Source: a bacterium SCSIO 12827
GTDB lineage: Bacteria > Pseudomonadota > Alphaproteobacteria > Rhodospirillales > Casp-alpha2
Length of the DNA: 64,000 bases
Assembly: GCA_024397995.1 (NCBI GenBank)
Contig: CP073746.1
Span: 1,426,001-1,490,000 of the forward strand
Direction of reading: 5' to 3'
The notes beneath the pieces are model-generated. The model was not told the DNA's origin, made no database searches, and saw nothing but the letters and a program-made list of their open reading frames with translations. Shown here piece after piece: positions 51,180-60,076 of this stretch. A program made the position numbers and the translations under genes. Position 1 is the first letter of the stretch, and every line of letters begins with the position of its first letter.

Positions 51180-52499
51180 ATGGAAAATGAAATCCTGGGT
51201 CTTGTTCTGATCGGGGTGATGCTGCTGGCGATTTTCGTCGGCTTCCCAATCTCCTTTACGCTGATTTTCCTCGGCTTCGTGTTCGGCTACATGGGCTTTG
51301 GCCAGGTCGTGTTCTACCTGATGACGTTCCAATTCTCGAACGTCATGCTGGAACAGACATTGGCGGCCGTCCCTCTATTCATATTCATGGGGATATTGAT
51401 GGAGCAGGCGGGCCTGATGGAACGCCTGTTCTCCGCCGTGCAGTTGATGTTGTCGCGGTTGCGCGGGTCGCTTTATCTGGCCGTGTTGTTCGTGTCGACG
51501 ATCTTTGCCGCCGCGACGGGTATCGTCGGCGCCTCGGTGACAATCCTTGGCATCATGGCAGCCAAGACCATGAACAGATCCGGATACGATGTGCGATTGG
51601 CCGCGGGGACGATCACCGCCGGCGGGACGCTCGGCATCCTGATCCCGCCCTCGATCATGCTGGTGGTCATGGGCCCGGTGCTTGAGGTGCCGGTCACGGA
51701 CCTGTTCGCCGCCGCCATCATCCCGGGCATCATGATGGCCTTCCTTTATGCCGTCTATGCGGTTGGCCGCTGCATGATCAATCCGGAACTGGGGCCGCCG
51801 TTGGCGATCGAGGACCGCGCCGCCAACATGGGCGAGATCGTCCGGGAATTCATTCTTGGTCTGGTGCCGCCGGCGCTTCTGGTGTTCTCGGCGCTGGGCT
51901 CCATCATGTTCGGTTTGGCGACCCCGACCGAAGGGGCGGGCTGCGGTGCCGCCGGCGCCTTGTTGCTGACGCTTGCCTATCGGCGGATGACCTTCAAGAA
52001 ATTCAGGGAAGCCTTGATCAAGACGTTGGAAATCTCGGCCTTGATCCTGATTCTGGTCGCGGCCTCCAACTTCTTCGGCGCCGTGTTCTCGCGGCTCGGC
52101 ACGCCGACCATGCTGACGGAAGTGCTGCTCGGCCTCGACCTGCCGCCCATGGTTCTGCTGATCATGATCATGGCCTTGATCTTCCTGCTGGGCTGGCCCC
52201 TGGAATGGGTGCCGATCGTGCTGATCATCGTGCCGATCCTGTTGCCGCTGATCGAACAACTGGGATTCAATCTGGTGTGGTTCGGCATTCTGGTCGCGGT
52301 CAACCTGCAAACAGCTTGGCTATCGCCACCGGTAGCGTTATCAGCATACTTCCTGAAAGGCGTGGTGCCGGAGTGGGATCTCAAGGACATTTACATCGGC
52401 ATGATGCAGTTCATGGTGATCCAGCTTATCGGCCTCATCCTGATCATGGTCTTTCCCCAAATCGCGTTGTGGCTGCCGGGCTACATCTACGGGGAATAG
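51180..52499 (+). CDS. dctM: TRAP transporter large permease (DctM)
   Basis: A 439-residue twelve-segment permease. The start is taken as ATG 51180, since AAGGGAAGG lies about 12 bp upstream; a GTG at 51168 would overlap dctQ. The family blocks VPLFIFMGILMEQAGLMERLF, AAATGIVGASVTILGIMAAKTMNRSGYD, GGTLGILIPPSIMLVVMG and AWLSPPVALSAYFLKGV are present. It works with DctQ and the soluble DctP to import a ligand using the sodium gradient. Confidence 0.94.
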   Translation: MENEILGLVLIGVMLLAIFVGFPISFTLIFLGFVFGYMGFGQVVFYLMTFQFSNVMLEQTLAAVPLFIFMGILMEQAGLMERLFSAVQLMLSRLRGSLYLAVLFVSTIFAAATGIVGASVTILGIMAAKTMNRSGYDVRLAAGTITAGGTLGILIPPSIMLVVMGPVLEVPVTDLFAAAIIPGIMMAFLYAVYAVGRCMINPELGPPLAIEDRAANMGEIVREFILGLVPPALLVFSALGSIMFGLATPTEGAGCGAAGALLLTLAYRRMTFKKFREALIKTLEISALILILVAASNFFGAVFSRLGTPTMLTEVLLGLDLPPMVLLIMIMALIFLLGWPLEWVPIVLIIVPILLPLIEQLGFNLVWFGILVAVNLQTAWLSPPVALSAYFLKGVVPEWDLKDIYIGMMQFMVIQLIGLILIMVFPQIALWLPGYIYGE

Positions 52500-52552
52500 G
52501 TTCGGCGACGGTGGTGCGTCGATTTCGGTTCATGCGGATGGCATAGTTGGTT

Positions 52553-53332
52553 ATGGCGAACAACGGAGACGAAAAGGGTTCGCGGTCGATCCGTGCGCTG
52601 GAGATTGTCGAGGCCATGGTTGGCGAGGGCCGGCCCCTGAGTGCGGCCAAGATCGCCGACCTGACCGGCCTGCCCAAGGCGACGGTGCATCGACTGTGCG
52701 CATTATTGACGGAAACGGGCTTCGTGACGCCGTCGCCGTCCGGCGATGGATTGAGCATCGGTCCCAGGCTGCGCGACCTTGCCATGGCGACCGTCGCCGT
52801 CGATACGGACTACAGCCAGCGCCACCGTATCCTGACCGATCTGTCGCAGGAAATCGGCGAGACCTGCAATTTCAACATCCCGTTGGGCGGGGAGATGTAT
52901 TACATCGACCGTGTGGAGACCAAATGGCCGCTGCGCACGCAGTTGCCGATCGGTTCACGGGTGCCTTTGCATTGCACGGCCAGCGGCAAGCTCTACCTGT
53001 CCTCGTTGCCGGCCGGGCGGCGGCGCCAGATGATCCAGGCTCTCGACCTGATCCCCCACACGCCGGGCACGATCACCGAACCGGATGCGCTGCTGGCCAA
53101 TCTTGAAGGTATCCGTCGGGAAAAGGTCGGCACCGACAACCAGGAATTCATCGAAGGCATGGTCGCGGTCGCCGTGCCCGTCACCGACGCCAAGGGACGC
53201 TTGGCCGGTACGCTTGCCTGTCACGGGCCGACCGTGCGCATGTCCATGGAAATGGCGCAGTCTTTCGTACCGGCGCTGCGCCGCGCGGCGGCTAAGCTGT
53301 CCCAGGTGGGCGGCGAGTTGGCTTCTGAATAG
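52553..53332 (+). CDS. IclR-family transcriptional regulator
   Basis: A 259-residue regulator. The winged helix-turn-helix includes IVEAMVGEGRPLSAAKIADLTGLPKATVHRLCALLTETGFV; the effector domain includes VPLHCTASGKLYLS and the C-terminal QEFIEGMVAVAVPVTDAKGRLAGTLACHGP. The ATG at 52553 is preferred over a TTG two codons earlier. It follows dctM by 53 bp and is the natural candidate to act on the direct repeats upstream of dctP, by position. Confidence 0.92.
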   Translation: MANNGDEKGSRSIRALEIVEAMVGEGRPLSAAKIADLTGLPKATVHRLCALLTETGFVTPSPSGDGLSIGPRLRDLAMATVAVDTDYSQRHRILTDLSQEIGETCNFNIPLGGEMYYIDRVETKWPLRTQLPIGSRVPLHCTASGKLYLSSLPAGRRRQMIQALDLIPHTPGTITEPDALLANLEGIRREKVGTDNQEFIEGMVAVAVPVTDAKGRLAGTLACHGPTVRMSMEMAQSFVPALRRAAAKLSQVGGELASE

Positions 53333-53382
53333 ATCAATATAGGGGGCTGGCGGAATACCTCCACCTGCGTGAGGAAACGTCG

Positions 53383-53925
53383 TCAGCTATCGGCGCGGCG
53401 GCGTTTCACCGTCGCCTGATGGCCTTTTTTGCCTTTGGCCGTTATCTCGGCGCGCTGTGCCTGGGCTTCCCGTGATTCCTTGGTCTCTTCGCGGATCTTT
53501 TCCTGCATTTTTTTGTGCTTGGCATATTTCCGTTTGGCGACCAGTTCGCGGTAGGCCTTCTTGTTCTTCGAGATCTTCGACCAGAACAGAACCTGGGTGA
53601 TGACGGAGCCCATGAACCACAATACCGGCATGGACAGCATGGTCGTGACCCAGAAGATGGCCTGAATGGCGTCAATCCGGCCGGTTACGTTCATGTGGTA
53701 ATAGAAGATGACCGCAACCAGGCAGATCTCATAGAACAGCAGGATTCGAAAGCCGTTGGTTTCCTGAAAGGCGATGGGTTTCAGCGGTCCGCCGAACGCC
53801 TTGAAGATGCTGGACAGCATGCCGCCGATGACACTCGACAGTAACAGCACCAGACAGGTCGCGGCGACCAAGTCCGTATCTTTCGTGAACTTGAAGATTC
53901 CCAGCAGTGAATCTAGGTAACCCAC
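53383..53925 (-). CDS. Membrane protein with long basic C-terminal tail, unknown function
   Basis: A 180-residue protein from a GTG (53925) with a strong GGAGGTGA site. Three hydrophobic segments (about residues 20-42, 60-80 and 88-112) are followed by a ~65-residue highly charged, Lys/Arg-rich tail (SKISKNKKAYRELVAKRKYAKHKKMQ and onward), probably helical and cytoplasmic. I recognise no family. It is an isolated minus-strand gene in an AT-richer stretch, converging on the IclR gene. Confidence 0.65.
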   Translation of the reverse strand: MGYLDSLLGIFKFTKDTDLVAATCLVLLLSSVIGGMLSSIFKAFGGPLKPIAFQETNGFRILLFYEICLVAVIFYYHMNVTGRIDAIQAIFWVTTMLSMPVLWFMGSVITQVLFWSKISKNKKAYRELVAKRKYAKHKKMQEKIREETKESREAQAQRAEITAKGKKGHQATVKRRRADS

Positions 53926-54112
53926 GTCTCACCTCCGTACCCTCAGAAATTCCCCACCCCGGGTGATCTCGATTTTATGATTCATTGGTTAAGGGTTCAC
54001 TTATAAAACCAATCTGTACGTATTTGTATTCGGTTTCTGTTTCGAAAGCCGCAAAAACCAACGCAAATTGCTTATACAATCAAGAATTCGAATGTGTCTT
54101 TGAGAGGGGATT

Positions 54113-55282
54113 TCACCCGCCGGAGGCTGCCTTGCTGCGTACCAATATTGAGAATCCGGCGAATCCGGCACCGGCCAGGGCGAGCACCGACATGGTCCAG
54201 AAGGCGCCGCCGCCCAGAGACGCGAACAACAGTCCCGCGCCATAGGACGCGGCGCTCATGCCGACGCCCAGAGTGATGGCGAACAGGCTTTGCGCGGAGG
54301 CCGACAGGGACGGGTCCACCCGCTCGGTGATCAGATGGATGATGCCCAGGTGTGTCGCGCCGTAGCTGAGCCCATGCAGGGCCTGCAACAGGACCAGCCA
54401 TTCAAGGTCCGTTGTTCCGGCCGTTCCGGCCCAGCGCAGGGTCGCGGCGGCGGCACCGATGGCAATCATGCGAACCGCGCCGATGCGCCGCACGGTGGCG
54501 GCGGCGAACGTGAACAACAGAATTTCGGCAATCACGCCTTCGGCCCAAAGCGCGCCGATGACATCCGCCCCGTGGCCCGCCGCCAACCAGTGGATGGAGC
54601 CGAAGTTGTAGTAGACCGCATGCGACGCCTGAATGCAGGTTGCTGCCATCATCGCCGCCATGAGACCGGGTACGGCCATGATCTCGCGGAACGGCCGACC
54701 GTCTTTCGCGGCGACCGGCGCGCGCGTGTCGGGCAGGGCAAGGGCGCATAGGAAGGTCAGGGCGATGGATGCGAAGATCGACCAATGGATCCAATCGACC
54801 GGGGCGTCGGTTAGCAACAGTCCCATGCCCCAGGCGCCGACGATGAAGGTGATCGAGCCCCACAGCCGCACCCGGCCGTAGTCGAAGGGAGTGCGCTCCC
54901 GGGTCAGCATGGTCAGGCTTTCCATCAGCGGCAGCACGGGCCCCCTGCTGGCATAGAACACCACGGTTACCAGGATGATCGGCCAGAAGCCCTCGGCCCA
55001 ACGGAAGGCAAGGAAGGTCATGGCGCCTAAGAGGCTGAGCAGTACCAGGATGCGTTTGCGTTCGCCGGCACGGTCGGCGGCGCGGGCGAAGTAGGGGGTG
55101 ACGGCCAGCCGGGCCAAGGTTCCCAGGGCGAACACGAGGCCGATCTGTTCCGCGTCCAGGCCCCGATCCTTGAGCCACAGCGGCCAGAACGGCCCCATGA
55201 TGCCCAGCGCCAGAAAGATGCCGCCATAAAATACGGCCAGCCGCAAAGGGGCCCGGCGTGGCGCGCTCGTGTCCGGTGTCAT
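54113..55282 (-). CDS. MFS transporter, HcaT/3-phenylpropionate permease-like
   Basis: A 389-residue carrier of the LacY-like MFS_1 branch. The N-terminal FYGGIFLALGIMGPFWPLWLKDRGLDAEQIG is typical for the HcaT group, with YGRVRLWGSITFIVGAWGMG and the second-half GATHLGIIHLITERV. Its ATG overlaps the upstream cobalamin-binding-like gene by 4 bp. Last gene of the ABC-F/BtuF-like/MFS operon. Confidence 0.88.
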   Translation of the reverse strand: MTPDTSAPRRAPLRLAVFYGGIFLALGIMGPFWPLWLKDRGLDAEQIGLVFALGTLARLAVTPYFARAADRAGERKRILVLLSLLGAMTFLAFRWAEGFWPIILVTVVFYASRGPVLPLMESLTMLTRERTPFDYGRVRLWGSITFIVGAWGMGLLLTDAPVDWIHWSIFASIALTFLCALALPDTRAPVAAKDGRPFREIMAVPGLMAAMMAATCIQASHAVYYNFGSIHWLAAGHGADVIGALWAEGVIAEILLFTFAAATVRRIGAVRMIAIGAAAATLRWAGTAGTTDLEWLVLLQALHGLSYGATHLGIIHLITERVDPSLSASAQSLFAITLGVGMSAASYGAGLLFASLGGGAFWTMSVLALAGAGFAGFSILVRSKAASGG

Positions 55283-56127
55283 GGGCGGGATGCCGACATG
55301 CTGTCGGCCAAATCCTTGAGATAGGAAAGGCCTGCAGCTGCGCGCACGCCGTACCAGGACAGCATCTCGCCATCGACCAGCTGCGCCTTGGCGGCGTGGT
55401 CCGGATGGTCGGTGCGGAAGGCGGTCAGATGGTCTTCGCCGAAAGGAAAGGGCTCGGATGAAAACAGCACCCGGTCGACGTTGTCGAGGACGGCATCGGT
55501 CATGTCGAATTCGGGATAGCGCGCCGCTGCCGGCGGCGCCCAGGTGTGCCAGCCGATCAGGTCGAGGGTGCGCGCGATATAGGTGTCCGGCCCCACGGTC
55601 ATCCAGGGGGTTTTCCAGATCAGGTAGAGGACGCGGATCTCCATCACAGGCCGGGCCACGGCGATTGCCGCCAGGGAGTCCTCGAACCGCCGCGCCAGGG
55701 TTTCCGCCGCCTCGTCACGCCTGAACACGCCACCCAACAGGCGGATTAGCGGGGCGTTGTCGGCGGGTTCAATCGGATGGGTGACCACGGGGACGATGCC
55801 GCGGGCCGCCATTTCCTCGGCCATCTCTTTCGGGTTTTCATCGACGTTGAGGACCACATGGGTGGGGGCCGCCGCTGTAACCTTCTGCCAATTCACCTGC
55901 TTGGTGCCACCGACGCTTTTGACCCCTTTGATCCTATCCGCAGGATGGACGCAGAAGGCCGTGCGCCCGACGATATTGTCGCCCAGGCCGAGCGCGAACA
56001 GGGTTTCGGTCAGGGACGGTACCAGAGACAGGATGCGGGCATCGGGGGCAGGGTCATGACGGCGCCCGGTCCAGTCGGTCAGCCGCGGCGCGGCGGATGC
56101 CGGGATGGACGGCACGGACGTGGTCAT
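55279..56127 (-). CDS. BtuF-like helical-backbone metal receptor without signal peptide
   Basis: A 282-residue protein of the BtuF/FecB fold: ARILSLVPSLTETLFALGLGDNIVGRTAFCVHP, VGGTKQVNWQKVTAAAPTHVV and LLGGVFRRDEAAETLARRF. The N-terminus (MTTSVPSIPASAAPRLTD) has no hydrophobic signal, so unlike BtuF it seems to stay in the cytosol. It overlaps the ABC-F gene upstream and the MFS gene downstream by 4 bp each. No BtuCD genes are near. Substrate (cobalamin, siderophore or other) unknown. Confidence 0.85.
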   Translation of the reverse strand: MTTSVPSIPASAAPRLTDWTGRRHDPAPDARILSLVPSLTETLFALGLGDNIVGRTAFCVHPADRIKGVKSVGGTKQVNWQKVTAAAPTHVVLNVDENPKEMAEEMAARGIVPVVTHPIEPADNAPLIRLLGGVFRRDEAAETLARRFEDSLAAIAVARPVMEIRVLYLIWKTPWMTVGPDTYIARTLDLIGWHTWAPPAAARYPEFDMTDAVLDNVDRVLFSSEPFPFGEDHLTAFRTDHPDHAAKAQLVDGEMLSWYGVRAAAGLSYLKDLADSMSASRP

Positions 56128-58022
56128 GAGGCTTCGTCCAGGGCTCCGTCGATGGTTTCCTGGGCGCTCAGCCATTGCTGTTCCGTTTCGGCCAGCTTGT
56201 CCTTGGCCTTCTTATGGGCGAGTTGAAGGTCCATCAGCTTGGCCGTCGGGCCGTTGTAGATTTCGGGATCGGCCATCTTGGCCTCCAGGGCGGATATCTC
56301 CTGGGTCAGCTTTTCCATCTTGCGCTCGGCGTCGATGATGGATTTACGCAAGGCAGCCGTTTCCTCGCGGCGGCGGGCGCGCTCGCGGCGCAGCTCTTTC
56401 TTGTCGATCACGGGCAGGCTGTCGCCGTCTTTGGCGGCGCGAATTTCGCGGCGGGCCTCGCGGCGCTGTTCCATCAGCAGCCCGGCATAGGCATCCAGGT
56501 CGCCCTCGAAGGGCTTGCAGGCGCCGTCGGCAACCAGCCACAGGCGGTCGCAAACAAGGTCGATCAGATGCGAATCATGGGTCACCAGAACGATGGCGCC
56601 GTCGTATTCGTTCAACGCCTGGACCAGGGCCTCGCGGGCATCCACGTCCAGGTGGTTGGTCGGCTCGTCCAGGAACAGGATATGCGGTGCCTCGGTGCTC
56701 ATCAGCGCAAACAGAAGCCGCGCCTTCTCGCCGCCGGACAGGACTTCGACCTTGCTGTTGGCAAGGTCGCCGGAAAATCCGAACCGGCCCAGGTGGGACC
56801 GCACCTTGGTTTCCGTCGCCATGGGCATGATCCGCGCCATGTGCTGGAACGGGGATTCATTCAGGTTCAATTCTTCCTGCTGGTGCTGGGCGAAATAGCC
56901 GATCTTCAGCTTGGACGACTTGACGATTTTGCCGGCCTGCGGTTTCAGGCGGTCTGCCAGCATCTTGATCAGGGTCGATTTGCCGTTGCCGTTGGCGCCG
57001 ATCAGGCCGATGCGGTCGTCCATGTCGATGCGCAGGTCCAGATTCTTCAGAATCGGTTCGGCGCCATAGCCGACGCTGACCTCGTCCATGGCGATCAGAG
57101 GCGGCGACAGGGGGGCGGGGTCGGGGAAGTTGAAGGTCGTCGTTTTGTCCTCGACGACCGAAGCGATGGGTTCCATGCGAGCCAGCATCTTCATGCGGCT
57201 TTGCGCCTGCTTGGCCTTGGTCGCCTTGGCCCGGAACCGGTCGACGAAGGATTGGATGCGGCGCTGTTCGGACAACTGCTTGGCCTGCAGTTTGACCTGT
57301 TGGGTCATGCGTTCACGGCGCGTGCGCTCGAACCGGTCGTAATTGCCGGCGTAGCGGGTCAGCTTCAATTCGGACAGATGGGCGATCTCGTCGACGACCT
57401 TGTTGAGCATCGTACGGTCATGGCTGATGACCAGCAGCGTACCGGGCCAGGACGCCAGATAGGTTTCCAGCCACATGGCCGCTTCCAGGTCCAGGTGGTT
57501 GGTCGGTTCGTCCAGCAACAGGAAATCGGGGCGCGAAAACAGGGTTGCCGCCAGCGCCACGCGCATTCGCCAGCCGCCGGAAAATTCGCTGCAGGCGCGG
57601 GCCTGGGCGGCTTCGTCGAAGCCGAGCCCGGACAGGATGCGGGCGGCGCGGGCAGGGGCGGTCTGGGCATCAATATCGGCCAGGCGGTTGTGGATATCGG
57701 CGATGCGCATCGGGTCTTTCACCGTTTCGGCCTCGGCCAAAAGGGCGCTGCGTTCCGTATCGGCGGCCAGAACGGTGTCGAGCAAACTGATCGCCCCCGA
57801 GGGCGCTTCCTGGGTTACCGTGCCGATGCGGGCACTGGGGCGCACGCGCACAGAACCTTCGTCGGGGTGAGCATCACCGAGGATCATCCGGAACAAGGTC
57901 GTCTTGCCGGTCCCGTTGCGTCCGACAAGGCCCATCTTCCTGCCCTGGGGCAGATGCAATGTGGCCTTTTCGAACAGCACGCGGCCGCCCAGGCGAAAAG
58001 TCATGTCGTTTACATGCAGCAT
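56124..58022 (-). CDS. ABC-F family ATPase (YheS/Uup type)
   Basis: A 632-residue protein with two ABC domains and no membrane segment. Walker A motifs are GRNGTGKT (about 34-41) and GANGNGKS (about 338). The ABC signatures are FSGGWRMR and LSGGEKARL, with Walker B DFLLLDEPTNHLD and ILFLDEPTNHLD. A linker between the domains (LKLTRYAGNYDRFERTRRERMTQQ) and a C-terminal coiled coil (about 540-632) match the YheS group. ABC-F proteins act on ribosomes. It leads the three-gene operon, immediately downstream of a candidate sRNA terminator. Confidence 0.92.
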   Translation of the reverse strand: MLHVNDMTFRLGGRVLFEKATLHLPQGRKMGLVGRNGTGKTTLFRMILGDAHPDEGSVRVRPSARIGTVTQEAPSGAISLLDTVLAADTERSALLAEAETVKDPMRIADIHNRLADIDAQTAPARAARILSGLGFDEAAQARACSEFSGGWRMRVALAATLFSRPDFLLLDEPTNHLDLEAAMWLETYLASWPGTLLVISHDRTMLNKVVDEIAHLSELKLTRYAGNYDRFERTRRERMTQQVKLQAKQLSEQRRIQSFVDRFRAKATKAKQAQSRMKMLARMEPIASVVEDKTTTFNFPDPAPLSPPLIAMDEVSVGYGAEPILKNLDLRIDMDDRIGLIGANGNGKSTLIKMLADRLKPQAGKIVKSSKLKIGYFAQHQQEELNLNESPFQHMARIMPMATETKVRSHLGRFGFSGDLANSKVEVLSGGEKARLLFALMSTEAPHILFLDEPTNHLDVDAREALVQALNEYDGAIVLVTHDSHLIDLVCDRLWLVADGACKPFEGDLDAYAGLLMEQRREARREIRAAKDGDSLPVIDKKELRRERARRREETAALRKSIIDAERKMEKLTQEISALEAKMADPEIYNGPTAKLMDLQLAHKKAKDKLAETEQQWLSAQETIDGALDEAS

Positions 58023-58105
58023 AGTCGGGGTGATAGCACGGGCCGCGCGCGGTGGAAACGCCCCGTGACGGGGTCAGGCGGTGATTTAAAACAGGAGGGA
58101 CAAAT

Positions 58106-58207
58106 AAAATGCCGGGCCGCGGTTGGTGGGGGGAGGAGGAGCCGCGGCCCGGCACAGGTACCGAAAGACATGACTATGGGGGGAGAGGAGGATCAGCCTT
58201 CCGGTAC
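58106..58207 (-). ncRNA. Candidate anti-SD (CcsR/cuckoo-type) small RNA: two tandem C/U-loop hairpins
   Basis: On the minus strand two hairpins lie 3 nt apart. The first to be transcribed (58207-58158) has a 10-bp stem GTACCGGAAG / CTTTCGGTAC and a 30-nt loop containing CCTCCTCTCCCCCC; its one irregular pair is G-U on this strand but A-C on the other. The second (58154-58110) has a perfect 13-bp stem TGCCGGGCCGCGG / CCGCGGCCCGGCA around CTCCTCCTCCCCCCACCAA, then TTTTATTTG. So it doubles as a Rho-independent terminator. Alphaproteobacterial CcsR/cuckoo RNAs have this layout. The 5' end and promoter are not fixed; TATAGG at about 58272-58277 is a possible -10. Confidence 0.7.
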
Positions 58208-58454
58208 AAAACGAAACGGGCTCGGAAAAGGTCGCTAATCTTGTGGAACGCGCCCCCTAATGCTCCTGCGTTCCTATACAGTAATTTCCGGTATATGAAG
58301 CGTTTCGTCAATAAGTCTAAAGGCTAGTGGATCAATGTGATGAAGTTGGTGGAACGCAAGGAAAAGTGGCCGAAAAAGTCTAAGTTCAGATACATTTTTA
58401 GGTTGATTTTCTGATAACAAACGATGCGCAGCGGTGGGTTTGGTGTCGCGTTCG

Positions 58455-58517
58455 ATCGATTTAAAATCAATTTCCTGATCGCGCTTCCTTGAACAAATCG
58501 AAATGCACGATTAGATC
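58455..58517 (+). promoter_or_regulatory. oxyR-type gene promoter with upstream dyad
   Basis: TTGAAC (58489-58494), 17 bp, then TAGATC (58512-58517). A 17-bp near-palindrome, ATCGATTTAAAATCAAT (58455-58471), lies just upstream and has the T-N11-A spacing of LysR-type sites. The predicted start of transcription falls on or next to the ATG at 58524, and there is no Shine-Dalgarno, so the message may be leaderless. Confidence 0.45.
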
Positions 58518-58523
58518 AAATGC

Positions 58524-59444
58524 ATGAGCACCCGGCTTCCGACTCTTCGACAATTGCAATACCTCATCGCTGTTGCCGAGGACGGGCATTTCGGCCGGGC
58601 TGCCGAGCGTTGCTTCGTTACGCAGTCGACTCTCAGCGCCGGTATCCAGGAATTGGAATCGATCCTGGGAGTTACCGTCATTGAGCGTACCAAACGCCGG
58701 GTTACGGTGACGCCGTTGGGGCTTGAACTGGTCGCCCGCGCGCGCCGTGTCCTGGCCGAGGTCGAAGACATGACCGTGACCGCCAAGGCGAGCACGCGGC
58801 CGTTGACCGGTCTGTTGCGCCTGGGGGCGATTCCCACGATCGGGCCTTACGTCCTGCCCAAGGTGTTACCGCCGCTTCGGGCGTCTTATCCCGAACTGCG
58901 CCTGTTCCTGCGCGAGGATCGCACCGCCCGCCTGGTCGATCAACTGGTCGGCGGCGAGTTGGATGCGGCGCTGATCGCGCTGCCTTATGACACGGCGGAT
59001 CTGGAGCACATGGTCCTGGCCGACGATCCGTTCTGGCTGGCCGTCCCGCGGGACCATCCCCTGGCTGGGACCAAGGACGCGGTGGCGCCCGATGTGCTGG
59101 ATTCCGAGGATCTGTTGTTGCTGGAGGATGGCCATTGTCTGCGCGACCATGCGCTGGCCGCCTGTCGGCGCCAACCGGCCCCCGGCCGTTCCGATGCCTT
59201 TCAGGCGACAAGTCTCTATACCCTGGTCGAGCTGGTGGCGGGCGGATTCGGCACCACGCTGTTACCCGGCGTAGCGCTGCAATCGGATCATATCAAGGCC
59301 GCCGATGTCGTGCTTCGGCCGCTGGCCGGCGGCGTGGGGCGGCAGATCGCCCTGGCATGGCGGCGCAATTCGGCCCGCCGGTCCGAATACAAGTTGTTGG
59401 GACAGTTCCTTAAAAATCAACTGTCTCCGGGCAAAGCCGCCTAG
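58524..59444 (+). CDS. oxyR: OxyR-type LysR family regulator
   Basis: A 306-residue LysR regulator. The N-terminal winged helix-turn-helix is [40 protein letters not shown]. The sensing region [21 protein letters not shown] holds Cys205 and Cys214, nine residues apart as in the redox pair of E. coli Oxy[22 protein letters not shown] follows. It should respond to peroxide. Its promoter region is shared with a candidate minus-strand sRNA, and yaaA elsewhere in the window is a typical OxyR-regulon member. Confidence 0.9.
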   Translation: MSTRLPTLRQLQYLIAVAEDGHFGRAAERCFVTQSTLSAGIQELESILGVTVIERTKRRVTVTPLGLELVARARRVLAEVEDMTVTAKASTRPLTGLLRLGAIPTIGPYVLPKVLPPLRASYPELRLFLREDRTARLVDQLVGGELDAALIALPYDTADLEHMVLADDPFWLAVPRDHPLAGTKDAVAPDVLDSEDLLLLEDGHCLRDHALAACRRQPAPGRSDAFQATSLYTLVELVAGGFGTTLLPGVALQSDHIKAADVVLRPLAGGVGRQIALAWRRNSARRSEYKLLGQFLKNQLSPGKAA

Positions 59445-59482
59445 CCGGCCACCAAAGTACTGGAATACGTCGACCCTTTTCC

Positions 59483-59511
59483 TTGCATGGTGGGGCAGGA
59501 GGGACTATAAC
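59483..59511 (+). promoter_or_regulatory. Promoter of ndk
   Basis: TTGCAT (59483-59488), 17 bp, then TATAAC (59506-59511), about 143 bp upstream of the ndk ATG. The remaining leader shows no clear structure to me. Confidence 0.6.
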
Positions 59512-59653
59512 CCGCGCCGTTTCCGGAAAACCCTTGGGGCGGACCGGAATTTCGGATGCCGAAAACCCGGCCCAAGGATGCCGTGGACGGCCAGACAAAA
59601 AATTACCGACAACAGAAACCAGCCGAACGAACAACCATACAAGGGGATCGACC

Positions 59654-60076
59654 ATGGCTCTTGAGCGTACGCTCTCCATCATTAAACCCGATGCTACCCG
59701 CCGCAACCTGACCGGCAAGATCAACGCCCGGTTCGAGGAAGCGGGTCTGCGCATCGTCGCCCAGCGCCGCGTGCGCCTGACCAAGGAACAGGCGGAAGGC
59801 TTCTACGACGTGCACCGCGAACGGGCGTTCTTCAACGACCTCGTCGCCTTCATGACCTCGGGCCCCGTCGTGGTTCAGGTTCTCGAAGGGGACAATGCGG
59901 TCGTCCGCAACCGCGAGATCATGGGTGCGACCAACCCGGCCAACGCCGATGAGGGCACCATCCGCAAGGACTTCGCCGAAAGCATTGAGGCGAACTCGGT
60001 CCACGGTTCCGACTCGCCGGAAAATGCGGCCAAGGAAATCCGCTATTTCTTCGCGGAACTGGAAATCGTCGGCTAA
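59654..60076 (+). CDS. ndk: Nucleoside diphosphate kinase
   Basis: A 140-residue enzyme that equalises nucleoside triphosphate pools by phosphotransfer through a phospho-His. It starts [18 protein letters not shown] at 59654 (AAGGGG upstream). The active His117 is in [12 protein letters not shown], and the [29 protein letters not shown] block is intact. It ends with a 4-bp overlap with the convergent purN, and its terminator lies inside purN. Confidence 0.98.
   Translation: MALERTLSIIKPDATRRNLTGKINARFEEAGLRIVAQRRVRLTKEQAEGFYDVHRERAFFNDLVAFMTSGPVVVQVLEGDNAVVRNREIMGATNPANADEGTIRKDFAESIEANSVHGSDSPENAAKEIRYFFAELEIVG

Noticed and set aside
56175-58238. Very long plus-strand frame (687 codons) opposite the ABC-F gene
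   Set aside because: The minus strand encodes complete ABC-F motifs; the plus frame is rich in Gln/Asp/His/Gly with no domain, a common artefact at high GC.
58233-58275. GGAACGC-N16-GCGTTCC pair as an EcfG-type general-stress promoter for the sRNA
   Set aside because: Read as GGAAC/CGTT the spacing is 19 bp, outside the 16-17 bp used by EcfG-type sigma factors.
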